DNA of 64,000 bases from JAIBJN01 sp963784175 (lineage in GTDB: Bacteria; Actinomycetota; Thermoleophilia; Gaiellales; Gaiellaceae): assembly GCA_963784175.1 (NCBI GenBank), contig CAWAQJ010000018.1, positions 186,001 to 250,000 of the forward strand, in the 5' to 3' direction. Shown here piece after piece: positions 51,826-60,410 of the stretch. The position numbers and the translations under genes are program-made. The first letter of the stretch is position 1, and every line of letters starts with the position of its first letter. Under the pieces are notes generated by a model. The model made no database searches, had not been told where the DNA came from, and saw only the letters and a list, made by a program, of their open reading frames with translations.

Positions 51826-52595
51826 TACTCGGTCGCCCCGCTCGTGTACGACACGACCGCGCTGCCCTCGGCGTTCAGAAGCTCGAGCACGCCTCGCTCG
51901 ACTCGGAACCCCACCGCTGTCGGCAGCGCGGCGAGATAGGCCGCCTCCTGGTCCATCACGCCCTCCGGATCGGGACACGCCATCCTCGTCGAGCTCGGCT
52001 CGGCGATCTCGATGGTGCCGCCGTCCGTCGTGTACGTGGAGTTGTAGGAGTTGCAGCCTGCCGAGCCGGAGAGCGCGCCGTCCTCGCCGAACGACGCCGT
52101 GATCTCGGTCCCCACGAGCAGGCTCGTGAACGCATCTCCCTGAAGGACCCCCGTTGCCTGCCAGTCGCCGACCGGTGATGCGGCTCCGTAGCGGAGCAGC
52201 TCTGCATCGTCGTCGAGAAGCACGAGCTCTTCGTCCTCCAGTCGCCAGCGGTTCGCCTGCTGGAGAGCGTCCATGTACGCGCGCTCGACCTCGTCGGCCG
52301 GGGGCGGACAGCCCATCGAGGTCATCGCGATCTCACCAAGCTCGAGCGTGTCGCCGTCGAACGTGTATGAGCCGCCCCACTGGTTGCACCCCGACGATCC
52401 GGACGCCGTGCCGTCCTCGCCGAAGCTGATGCTTGGCGGCGCGTCCTCCCACCCGTCCACGTCGACGCCCGAAACGAGCACCCAGGGCACGCCTTCGACC
52501 GCCGACGGGTCCGAAGCGGCCTCTTCGTCACCGCCGCACCCGCCGGCGGCGACCAGCACGAGCAGCGCCGCCAGCGGTGCGACCGCGAGTCTCAC
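51825..52595 (-). CDS. lipoprotein with two META (HslJ-like) domains
   Basis: The 256-residue protein has a signal peptide with lipobox AAGGC (Cys20). Two META repeats follow: GVPWVLVSGVDVDG with SGSSGCNQWGGSYTFDGD, then VGDWQATGVLQGDA with SGSAGCNSYNSTYTTDGG. Each has the GCN motif. META/HslJ proteins are envelope proteins linked to stress tolerance. It is followed by the coiled-coil gene in the same unit. Confidence 0.88.
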   Translation of the reverse strand: MRLAVAPLAALLVLVAAGGCGGDEEAASDPSAVEGVPWVLVSGVDVDGWEDAPPSISFGEDGTASGSSGCNQWGGSYTFDGDTLELGEIAMTSMGCPPPADEVERAYMDALQQANRWRLEDEELVLLDDDAELLRYGAASPVGDWQATGVLQGDAFTSLLVGTEITASFGEDGALSGSAGCNSYNSTYTTDGGTIEIAEPSSTRMACPDPEGVMDQEAAYLAALPTAVGFRVERGVLELLNAEGSAVVSYTSGATE

Positions 52596-52620
52596 GTCTT
52601 GCCGACTGCCTCGAGCTCGG

Positions 52621-53013
52621 CTAGCCGGCGAGCGCCTTGGCCTTGATCTGGTCGAACTCGGCCTGGGAGATGGCGCCGGAGTCGAGCAGGCCCTTGGCCT
52701 TCTCGATCTCCGCGGCTGATCCGCCCGAGACCGATTTCACGTAGTCGTTGAACTGCGCCTGTTGGGCGTGCGCGCGCGAGACGTTCCTCTCGGTCATCCC
52801 CTCGTTGTTGGCGATCAGGTAGATCAGAACGCCTAAGAACGGGGTGATGATCACGAACACGATCCAGAGCGCCTTCTTGCCACCTCCGATGTCGTGGCGG
52901 CGGAAGAGGTCCGCGAAGATCGTGATCAGGATCCAGAACCAGATCACCCACGCGAAGAACACGAGCATGGTCCACAGGACTGACAGGAACGGATAGTCAG
53001 CTGCAAAGGGCAC
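52621..53013 (-). CDS. PLDc_N-type membrane protein with C-terminal SHOCT domain
   Basis: The 130-residue protein has two membrane helices (FLSVLWTMLVFFAWVIWFW and KALWIVFVIITPFLGVLIYL), as in PLD N-terminal modules, and a C-terminal SHOCT motif (IEKAKGLLDSGAISQAEFDQIKAKAL). It starts with GTG and has a strong AGGAGGAGA ribosome site. It precedes the META gene by 25 bases. SHOCT is an oligomerisation motif; the role is unknown. Confidence 0.85.
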   Translation of the reverse strand: MPFAADYPFLSVLWTMLVFFAWVIWFWILITIFADLFRRHDIGGGKKALWIVFVIITPFLGVLIYLIANNEGMTERNVSRAHAQQAQFNDYVKSVSGGSAAEIEKAKGLLDSGAISQAEFDQIKAKALAG

Positions 53014-53093
53014 TGGGGGGGTCTCCTCCTTCTTCTAGCTGGGAGCGCGATTATCTCTCTTCGCGCGCAAGCATTCCACCAACACCAGACAAC

Positions 53094-53123
53094 AGGGGGC
53101 GCCGGACCGGGCCGGCGCCCCCT
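53094..53123 (-). terminator. terminator hairpin of the large metalloprotease gene
   Basis: AGGGGGCGCCGG and its inverse CCGGCGCCCCCT flank a six-base loop, 12 bases after the stop. There is no T-run; the perfect 12-bp GC stem supports termination. Confidence 0.75.
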
Positions 53124-53135
53124 GGCGCACGCGGA

Positions 53136-56100
53136 TCAGCGGACGTTCAGATTGCCGCCGGCGAGCGCCTGCTCGAGGGTGCTGAAGCCCGTCCACCTGG
53201 AGGAGTGGAGGAGCCTGTTCCCGCTCCAGAGGGCGATGCCGATCGAGTCGCCGCCCGCGTCGGTTGCCATGACGTGCAGCGTGACATTGCTCGCGATCAC
53301 GATCGGGCGCCGCTGGTTCGTGACGTCCGTCAGCGTCGCGGTCGCCCGGAAGTCGGCCTTCGCGAGCGAGGCTCCGAGCGAGTCGATGTCACTGCTGTCG
53401 ATCTGGTACGACCGACCACCGGACGTGAAGAGGATCTCGACCTGGCCCGACGGGCCGCTCGACGTGTTGAACTTGATGTCGAAGTCGAAGTACTCACGCG
53501 TCCCGGAGGTGGCGGCGTACACGCCGCCCGAGGACGAGGCGAGGATGTTGCCCCGGCCGTTCGTGTGGCTGTCGTTCGGCGCCGGAGATCCCGTGGGCGT
53601 CACGACGCGCACGAGGCCCACGCCGGTTCCGACGTAGTAGTTGCCGACGACGGCCTCCACGTTGTGCGAGCCGAGGGCGAGCGTCGCGCTGCAGTTTGCC
53701 GCGCCCGTCGTCAGGGAGCCGTTGATCAGCTGGACCGGCACCGGCCCGCAGAGCGTCGTCGAGCCCTCGCGGAAGGTCACGGTCGCGTTGCGGATGTCAC
53801 CGGGTGCGGCGTCGCCCGAGCCGGGGACGACCGCGCTGTCGCGCACCGTAGCCCGGAGCAGCACCGAAGCGGATCCGCCCGGGCCCGCGTAGGCGAGGGC
53901 GTCGCCCACGTAGGTCGGGGTCGCGTCCTCCCTCGTCACCGTGATGGTGAGCCCGGCCGTGGTCGAGCCGCCGGTGTCGTCCGTGACGGTGACCGAGACG
54001 AGATAGGCGCCGGGCGCCGCCGTCGTGGTGCCGGCGAGCGTCCAGCTCCGCGTCCCCGGGAGCGTCGAGCCGCTCGAGGTCGAGACGACCGAGAGCGACA
54101 GGCCTGCCGGGAGACCGGTGGCCGAGGCGCTGAGCGCCGAGCCGGGCGAGTCCTCGTCGGTGGCCGAGACGACGACCAGCGGGGAGATGCCGTCGCTGTA
54201 CTGCACGGAGCGGTCCGTCGTCGTGACGACCGGAACCGCCTGGATCGTGACGTCGGCGCCGGAGATGTCGAAGAAGACGTTTCCGACGGCCTCCACCTTG
54301 ATCCGGGCCTTGGTGGTCGCCGTGTTCGGGATCGTCACCGACTGCGACCCGTCGTTCGGAGTCGCGGCGGCGAGGACGTGCGGGTAGGTGACCCCGCCGT
54401 CGATGGAGAGGCTGATCTTCACCTCGGCCGTGTTTACCGGCGCGAGATTCGTGCCCGCGACGTCCCACGTGACCGTCTGGGCCGAGCCGCCGGTGATCGC
54501 GCCGGGGGCGCCGTGCGACGTGACGAGGAACGGGCCCGCCGTCGGGGCGAGCACGAGCCTCGTGTCGGCGGAGCCGAGGCCACCGGCTCCCGGGTTGCCG
54601 TCACGCGCGGTGAGCTTGAAGTTCAGCGTCCGGTCGGCAAGGAACCCGACCCAGTCGGCCGTCGGCAGGAACTCGGAGAAGCAGTCCCTCACGTCCGGTG
54701 GCAGTGGGGTCGGAGCCGGAGGCGCCGCCGGGCAGGTGCCCGTCACGGCGTTCGTGTTGTTGGCGAGGATCTGCGCCAGGTCCGGGAACACGCGCGTCGG
54801 GTTGCCGTCGACGGCGTTCAGGCCGGGCGAGGGCGACAGGAGCGTGTCCGTCGCACTGACGTTGGCCGCCGTCCCGAACTGGCGGAAGAGCGGGCCGTTG
54901 GTCTTGATGTTGTTGACGAGCGCCGTGCCGGTCGCGCCGCCGCGGTCGTTCTGCTCCCACATGTAGGTGAGCGTGTCGCCGTCGAAGTCGGTGGCGCTCC
55001 CCGTGAGGGCGAACGGCGTCCGCAGGGGGATCGTGTACTCGGTCGGCGTCGTGACGACCGGAGCGTGGTTGTCGGTGACCTCGATGACCCAGCCCTTGTT
55101 GTCGATCGGGCCGCCCTTGGCGGTCTCGCCGACGTAGCCGGTGAAGCCGTTCACGTTGGTGAGGGCGAGCTGGCTCACGTTGACCAGCCCGAGCGTCCCG
55201 CCGAACGTGACCTGGAAGCCGAAGTCGTTGAAGTTGCCGGCCGCGCCGAATGCGGCGACGGTTGCCGTCGCGCCGGGCGGAAGGATCCCGGCCGTGCCCT
55301 TAACGGTCTCGGCCACCGTCCCGCTGACGCCGCCGACGCCGTTGGTGACGGACAGCAGTGCGACATCGGTGCCCTGATGGCCGCCGCTGAACGTCAGCGT
55401 GAAGCCGGCGTCGGAGAGACCGTCCACGGCGACCGTGCCTCCGGCGGGCCAGCCCGCGATCGGGCCGCCGCCCTTGGCGAGCTCACGGACGCTGCTCGTG
55501 CAGCCGCCCGCGCAGTTGACGATCGAGATCGACGGGACGTCGATCCCCGCCGAGGCGCCGGCGAACGTGAGTGTGAAGCCCGTGTTCCCCGCGTTGGCCG
55601 AGGTCACGGTCCCGGCGAAGCCCGGGATCGCGTTCACGGCCGCGGCCACGTTGGCGTTCGAGATCGCCAGGCCGCCGCTTCCGAGCACGGCGGACAGGCT
55701 GCCCCCGAGCTCGACCTGGAACGACTGCGTGGCGCCGTTGAACCCGGTCAGGATCGCCTGCTGCTGCTCGTTGCCGCCCTGGAGGGCGTTCTGGATCCCC
55801 GCGGTGGTGTTGTTCTGGCCGCGGACGATCGGAACGCTGTCCACGCCGTTGTAATTGAGCGTGAACGAGTCGCCGTCTGCGTCGTAGCCGGCGAGGCTGA
55901 CGGTCTGCACCTCGGAAAGGCCCTGGAGGGCGGCCGCGATGCCGGCCGCCGAGTAGTTCGAGCCGTTCACGATCGGCACGGTGTTCGTGCCTTCGTAGTT
56001 GAGCGTGAAGGAGTCGGCGGTCGGCCCGCCGTTGAGGGGCGTCGAGACGATGCCCGTCACGCCGACGCCGTTCACCACGGCGAACGTGCTCACGTCAGTG

Positions 56101-57800
56101 TTGGCGAGGGTCCCGCCGAACGCGACGTCGAAGCCGGCCGCCGCCGGCGCGCCCGTGCCGCCGATGCCGGTGATCGTGAGCGTCGCCCCGGCCGGCCAGC
56201 CGGCGATGCCCTCGATGGCCGCCTGGATGCCCGCGGCGTTGTAGTTCGTCCCGTTGACGATCGGCGCCGAGAGGTTCCCCTGGTACTCGAGCTGGAACGA
56301 GTCGGTGCCGCCGAAGCCGGTCAGCTGGAACGACTGCGTCTCGTTGCCGCCCGAGAAGTCCGTCAGCGAGACGTTCTGCACCTCGTTGATCGGAGGCCGG
56401 TCGCCCGTGACGAGCGCCGTGATCTCGGTGAAGCTGCGGTGCGACCAGTACGGGTCGCTGTGCGGCTGGAGGTTGTCCTGCTGGCAGATGCCGGCGTAGG
56501 CCATGATCGACGACCCGCTGCCGGGCTCGAACGAGTTGGCCGCGCTGCGGTTCCCGCCGGAGCAGTTCGACTGCGTGCCGTTGAAGGTGTGGTTCCCGGC
56601 GAACTGGTGGCCGATCTCGTGGGCCACGTAGTCGACGGCGAAGAAGTCGCCGACCGGTGTCGAGAGGCCCGTGCAGCCCTGGGCCTTGTTGTTGCCGCCG
56701 ACGACGCCGAGGCTGGCGACGCCGCCGCCCGGGTTCCCGAGGCCGATGTGGCCGACATCGAAGTTCGACGCGCCGATGATCTGGCCGATGACGATGCGCG
56801 TGCGTGTGAGCGTCGCGCCGGCGCACGAGGTCGCCTGCCCCGGCGTGTAGCACGGCGCCGACCCGCACGGGCCGTTCGGGCCTGTCATCTGGGCAGGTGT
56901 GTCGAGGTTGATGAGGTCGTTGTTGGCGATCAGGATCATCCGGATCGCGGTCTCGTCCTCGTAGACCTGGTTCACGCGGTTGACCAGCGTGACCTTGGCG
57001 GCCGTCACGTTGGCCGGGCCGCCGAAGAAGGTGGCGTAGGTCGGGTCGCTGAGGAGCGCGAGCCGGTAGGTCCGCCGCGTGATGATCGGGCCCTCGGGCA
57101 CGTCGGCTGCGGCGAGATCGAGGCCGAGGAACTCGTCAGCCTGCGCCGCGCCGTCGTCGCCTTCGCGCTCCACGAAGGTCCCGTGCGGATCCTCGAGGTC
57201 GCGTCCGTAGTAGCTCACGTAGACGCTCGAGTCGAGGTGGTAGTACGGGTCGATGTACCACGCGCCCTGCGGCGAGCGGACCGACGCGTGGAAGCCCAGC
57301 GGCGTCAGGTCGGCTCGGATGGTCGCCGCCGGGTCGTCGATACCCCGTCCGGCGTAGGTCTTGATCTCAGGATGCTTCCCGGCGAGCCCGGCCTCCATCA
57401 CCGAGGACTCTTCGACGGCGAAGCGCTGGAAGCCGCCCTTCGGTGCGGGCAGCGAGAGGATCAGAGACGACGACGCAGCGCGCGAGAGGGCTTTCGGCGC
57501 GGCGCTGAGCGTTGCGTCCGGCGGCGCATCCGCGAGCGCGGCCTCGAGACCGTCGACGTCGAGCGCGAACGCCCGGAAGCTGTCCGGCTCGATGACCGCC
57601 TCCGCCCCGCCCTTCGTCTCGGGCAGCGCACCGGAGATGGAATCCCAGAGGTCGCTCGTCGCCTGGTCGGACGCGCCTCCAGGCGCGCCTGCGGCCGGCA
57701 TCGCGACCGCCACGGTGACGAGGACTCCCAGTGTGGCGATCGCCCCTGCCAGGCGTCGCCGGCGCATGGAGCGCCAAGCATGGTGAATAGATCCGTTCAT
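53136..57800 (-). CDS. large secreted reprolysin-like metalloprotease with inserted repeat array
   Basis: The 1,554-residue protein has a signal peptide (RRRRLAGAIATLGVLVTVAVA) and a propeptide, then an M12-type catalytic domain with the zinc motif HEIGHQFAGNH at 394-404 and NSFEPGSGSSIMAYAG. Residues about 485-895 hold degenerate repeats of the type DSFTLNYNGVDSVPIV-G-NY. The normal post-catalytic domains follow (HAPVVTTPTEYTIPL, TVTWDVAGTN), then Ig-like domains (YSDGISPLVVVSATDED) and a C-terminal domain with GRGNILASSSGG. GGGAGGGG precedes ATG 57800. It ends free; no sorting signal is seen. Confidence 0.88.
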   Translation of the reverse strand: MNGSIHHAWRSMRRRRLAGAIATLGVLVTVAVAMPAAGAPGGASDQATSDLWDSISGALPETKGGAEAVIEPDSFRAFALDVDGLEAALADAPPDATLSAAPKALSRAASSSLILSLPAPKGGFQRFAVEESSVMEAGLAGKHPEIKTYAGRGIDDPAATIRADLTPLGFHASVRSPQGAWYIDPYYHLDSSVYVSYYGRDLEDPHGTFVEREGDDGAAQADEFLGLDLAAADVPEGPIITRRTYRLALLSDPTYATFFGGPANVTAAKVTLVNRVNQVYEDETAIRMILIANNDLINLDTPAQMTGPNGPCGSAPCYTPGQATSCAGATLTRTRIVIGQIIGASNFDVGHIGLGNPGGGVASLGVVGGNNKAQGCTGLSTPVGDFFAVDYVAHEIGHQFAGNHTFNGTQSNCSGGNRSAANSFEPGSGSSIMAYAGICQQDNLQPHSDPYWSHRSFTEITALVTGDRPPINEVQNVSLTDFSGGNETQSFQLTGFGGTDSFQLEYQGNLSAPIVNGTNYNAAGIQAAIEGIAGWPAGATLTITGIGGTGAPAAAGFDVAFGGTLANTDVSTFAVVNGVGVTGIVSTPLNGGPTADSFTLNYEGTNTVPIVNGSNYSAAGIAAALQGLSEVQTVSLAGYDADGDSFTLNYNGVDSVPIVRGQNNTTAGIQNALQGGNEQQQAILTGFNGATQSFQVELGGSLSAVLGSGGLAISNANVAAAVNAIPGFAGTVTSANAGNTGFTLTFAGASAGIDVPSISIVNCAGGCTSSVRELAKGGGPIAGWPAGGTVAVDGLSDAGFTLTFSGGHQGTDVALLSVTNGVGGVSGTVAETVKGTAGILPPGATATVAAFGAAGNFNDFGFQVTFGGTLGLVNVSQLALTNVNGFTGYVGETAKGGPIDNKGWVIEVTDNHAPVVTTPTEYTIPLRTPFALTGSATDFDGDTLTYMWEQNDRGGATGTALVNNIKTNGPLFRQFGTAANVSATDTLLSPSPGLNAVDGNPTRVFPDLAQILANNTNAVTGTCPAAPPAPTPLPPDVRDCFSEFLPTADWVGFLADRTLNFKLTARDGNPGAGGLGSADTRLVLAPTAGPFLVTSHGAPGAITGGSAQTVTWDVAGTNLAPVNTAEVKISLSIDGGVTYPHVLAAATPNDGSQSVTIPNTATTKARIKVEAVGNVFFDISGADVTIQAVPVVTTTDRSVQYSDGISPLVVVSATDEDSPGSALSASATGLPAGLSLSVVSTSSGSTLPGTRSWTLAGTTTAAPGAYLVSVTVTDDTGGSTTAGLTITVTREDATPTYVGDALAYAGPGGSASVLLRATVRDSAVVPGSGDAAPGDIRNATVTFREGSTTLCGPVPVQLINGSLTTGAANCSATLALGSHNVEAVVGNYYVGTGVGLVRVVTPTGSPAPNDSHTNGRGNILASSSGGVYAATSGTREYFDFDIKFNTSSGPSGQVEILFTSGGRSYQIDSSDIDSLGASLAKADFRATATLTDVTNQRRPIVIASNVTLHVMATDAGGDSIGIALWSGNRLLHSSRWTGFSTLEQALAGGNLNVR

Positions 57801-58025
57801 CGCTCGATCCCCTCCCGATCTCATACGGACTGATCCGGTTGACGGCCGGGACCAGACGGCAGCGACCCGTCGGCCCCCTGTGTGTCCCCCATGCGCGCGA
57901 TCCTCCCTCTCGCGAAGTCTCAGGTCAACCCCTCGGAAAGGCTCCGGCTTTTCACCGAAAAGCGATGGTTGCGCCCAGGCAGGACCGGGTCTAGCGTGGC
58001 GACGAACCCCACGAAGGGAGATGAG

Positions 58026-58771
58026 ATGAGCACGGTCGAGACCGCAATCGGCCGCTTCGGGTGGCACGACCACAGGTCACCGGATCCTGCAGCGGCGACG
58101 CGCTTCTACACGGAGCTTCTGGGTTGGGAGCTCGAGGTCTTTCCGATGGGCGAGTTCGAGTACCCGATGATCAAGGTGAACGACCAGACCCACGGCGGCT
58201 TCGGGCCCGTCGACGGCGACGAGCCCGCGCACTGGCTCGGGAGCATCGTCGTGGAGGACGTCGACGCCGCGGCCGGGCGTGTCGCCTCCGCCGGCGGCAC
58301 CGTCATCGTCGAGCCGAGCGAGATCCAGGGCGTCGGCCGCTGGGCGGTCTTCGCCGACCCGCAGGGCGCCGTGGCCGCGCTCTTCCAGTCGATCGGCGAT
58401 CCGCCCACCTCGGAGGGCGTGTTCGTGTGGGACGAGCTCATGACGACGGACGTCGAGGGAGCGAAGAGCTTCTACAGCGAGGTCGTCGGCTGGGAGACCC
58501 GCGAGCAGGACATGGGCGACTTCGCCTACACGCTCTTCAGCTCGAGCGGCGTCGACCGAGCCGGGGCCTTCCCGAAGCCGGCCGACAGGACCCGGGCCCG
58601 CCCAGGTGGCTCCCCTACGTCGCCACCGGCGACGTGGACGCGTCCGTCGCACGCGCGACGGAGCTCGGCGGCATGACCTTCATGGGCCCCATGGACGTCA
58701 TGACCGTGGGCCGCCTCGCGGTCATCGGCGACCCGACGGGCGCAGCGGTCGGGCTCTACAAGCCCGAATAG
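58026..58771 (+). CDS. two-domain VOC (glyoxalase-like) protein (frame interrupted)
   Basis: The first VOC unit is FGWHDHRSPDPAAATRFYTELLGWE. The second begins FVWDELMTTDVEGAKSFYSEVVGWE. The frame breaks at about 58585-58605 in GACCCGGGCCCGCCC. The rest (PPRWLPYVATGDVDASVARA to GAAVGLYKPE) lies in another frame, and one missing base restores 248 residues. The family includes CFP30-like hydroxylases and ring-cleavage enzymes. AGGGAG precedes the ATG. Confidence 0.85.
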
Positions 58772-58788
58772 TCCAAGGTCTCAGCGGC

Positions 58789-58813
58789 GGGCGGGGGCGT
58801 CACGCCCCCGCCC
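58789..58813. terminator. GC hairpin after the VOC gene
   Basis: GGGCGGGGGCG-TCA-CGCCCCCGCCC, a perfect 11-bp stem 17 bases after the stop. There is no T-run. Confidence 0.7.
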
Positions 58814-58849
58814 TCGCCGCCCGCGTCGGTATTCTCCAATCCGACACAA

Positions 58850-59008
58850 ATGGGCGGCCTCTTCGCATATCTGGATGCTGGCTCCGGCTCGATGATCGTC
58901 CAGGCGATCGTCGGCGGCGTGGCCGCGGTCGCCGTCGCGGGGAAGTTCTACTGGCGACGGTTCCTGGGCTTCATCGGCATCCGAAGGAAGAACGACTCCT
59001 CTAGCTGA
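58850..59008 (+). CDS. 52-residue membrane protein, YLDxGSGS type
   Basis: The translation starts MGGLFAYLDAGSGSM and has one helix (IVQAIVGGVAAVAVAGKF), then YWRRFLGFIGIRRK. Tiny proteins with a YLDPGSGS-type start followed by a helix are widespread beside surface-polymer genes. The methyltransferase GTG begins one base after its TGA, so the two are coupled. I infer an accessory role in the surface cluster; no function is proven. Confidence 0.75.
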   Translation: MGGLFAYLDAGSGSMIVQAIVGGVAAVAVAGKFYWRRFLGFIGIRRKNDSSS

Positions 59009-59009
59009 C

Positions 59010-60410
59010 GTGGAGCCCCGGGTCGAGCGCGGCTCCTTTCGCGACCCGGACAGCCGAGTCTTCTACGCCGGGGACGCTGTCCACCGGGCGCTGTCGGAGC
59101 GCGGCCTCGCAGACTGGGAGGCGCTCGCGGCGACCTCGCTCTTCCGCGAGAAGGTCGCCGAAGGAAAGCTCGTCGGGACCGAGCAGCTCACCGAGCCGAA
59201 CGGCCTCCCGACGGAGCTCGACGCCGGCCGCGTCGCCGCCGTCCTGCGCCACGACCGCGTCCCCGTCGTCTCGTACCCGTACGAGTGGACGTTCGGGATG
59301 CTCAAGGACGCGGCCCTGCTCCAGCTCGAACTGCTGCTCGCGGCGCTCGACGAGGGCCTGATCCTCAAGGACGCCTCGCCGTACAACGTCCAGTGGCGCG
59401 GAACACAGCCAGTCTTCGTCGACGTCGGCTCCTTCGAGCGGCAGCGCGAGGGGGAGCCCTGGGCCGGCTACCGCCAGTTCTGCACGCTCCTGCTCTACCC
59501 GCTGATGCTCCAGGCGTACAAGGGCGTCCCGTTCCAGCCGTGGCTGCGAGGGTCGCTCGAGGGCATCGAGCCCGCCGAGATGCGCCGGCTCCTCAGCTTC
59601 CGAGACCGCTTCCGGCGCGGCGTGCTGACGAACGTCGTCCTCCACGCGAAGCTCGAGAGCCGCTACGCCGACCGCGAGGTGAAGCAGGACCTCAAGCGGG
59701 CCGGCTTCCACGCCGAGCTCATCCGCGCCAACGCCCGCAAGCTCCGCAAGCTGGTGCAGCGTCTCGACTGGGCGCCGGGCCGCACCGCCTGGTCGACGTA
59801 CGGGACGACCAACCCCTACGACGAGGCCGACGCGGCTGCGAAGGCGGACTTCGTGCGCGAGGCGGCCGGCCTCCGCCGCCGCAAGCTCGTGTGGGACCTC
59901 GGCTGCAACGACGGCCGGTACACGCGTATCGCGGCGCAGGGTGCCGACTACACGCTTGCGGTGGACGCCGACGCAGCCGTCGTCGAGGCCCTCTACCGGG
60001 ACCTGCGTGCGGAGGGCTCCGAGGCCATCCTGCCGCTGGTCGGGAACCTCGCCGACCCCTCCCCCGGCCTCGGCTGGCGCGGCGAGGAGCGGCGGCCGCT
60101 CGTCGAGCGCGGCCGACCCGAGCTCACGCTCGCGCTCGCGCTCATCCACCACGTCGCGCTCACGAGCAACGTGCCGGTTCGCGACTTCCTCGACTGGCTC
60201 GCCGAGCTCCGGACCGAGCTGGTCATCGAGTTTCCGACGCGCGACGACCCGATGGTCGCGCGCCTGCTCGCCCGCAAGGGGCCAGGCGCGAACCCGGACT
60301 ACGACACGGAGACCTTCGAGCGCGCCCTGAACGAGCGCTGGCGGGTCGAGCGCCGGGAGACCCTGCCCTCGGGAACGCGCATTCTCTACCGTGCAAGTCC
60401 GCCCGCCTGA
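59010..60410 (+). CDS. SAM methyltransferase with kinase-like N-terminal region
   Basis: The 466-residue protein has a C-terminal class I methyltransferase with motif I LVWDLGCNDGRYTRIA near 300 and an acidic motif LAVDADAAVVEALY. The N-terminal 240 residues contain GLILKDASPYNVQW and PVFVDVGSFE, similar in layout to the catalytic and metal loops of phosphotransferase-like kinases. Such two-part proteins occur in surface-polymer loci (NoeA-like). GTG 59010; the end overlaps the sulfatase gene by 20 bases. Confidence 0.8.
   Translation: MEPRVERGSFRDPDSRVFYAGDAVHRALSERGLADWEALAATSLFREKVAEGKLVGTEQLTEPNGLPTELDAGRVAAVLRHDRVPVVSYPYEWTFGMLKDAALLQLELLLAALDEGLILKDASPYNVQWRGTQPVFVDVGSFERQREGEPWAGYRQFCTLLLYPLMLQAYKGVPFQPWLRGSLEGIEPAEMRRLLSFRDRFRRGVLTNVVLHAKLESRYADREVKQDLKRAGFHAELIRANARKLRKLVQRLDWAPGRTAWSTYGTTNPYDEADAAAKADFVREAAGLRRRKLVWDLGCNDGRYTRIAAQGADYTLAVDADAAVVEALYRDLRAEGSEAILPLVGNLADPSPGLGWRGEERRPLVERGRPELTLALALIHHVALTSNVPVRDFLDWLAELRTELVIEFPTRDDPMVARLLARKGPGANPDYDTETFERALNERWRVERRETLPSGTRILYRASPPA

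Noticed and set aside
53205..57833. Open plus-strand frame of over 1,500 codons
   Set aside because: It is antisense to the metalloprotease, whose signal peptide, zinc motif and repeats are convincing. The plus reading is low-complexity Arg/Gly/Val.
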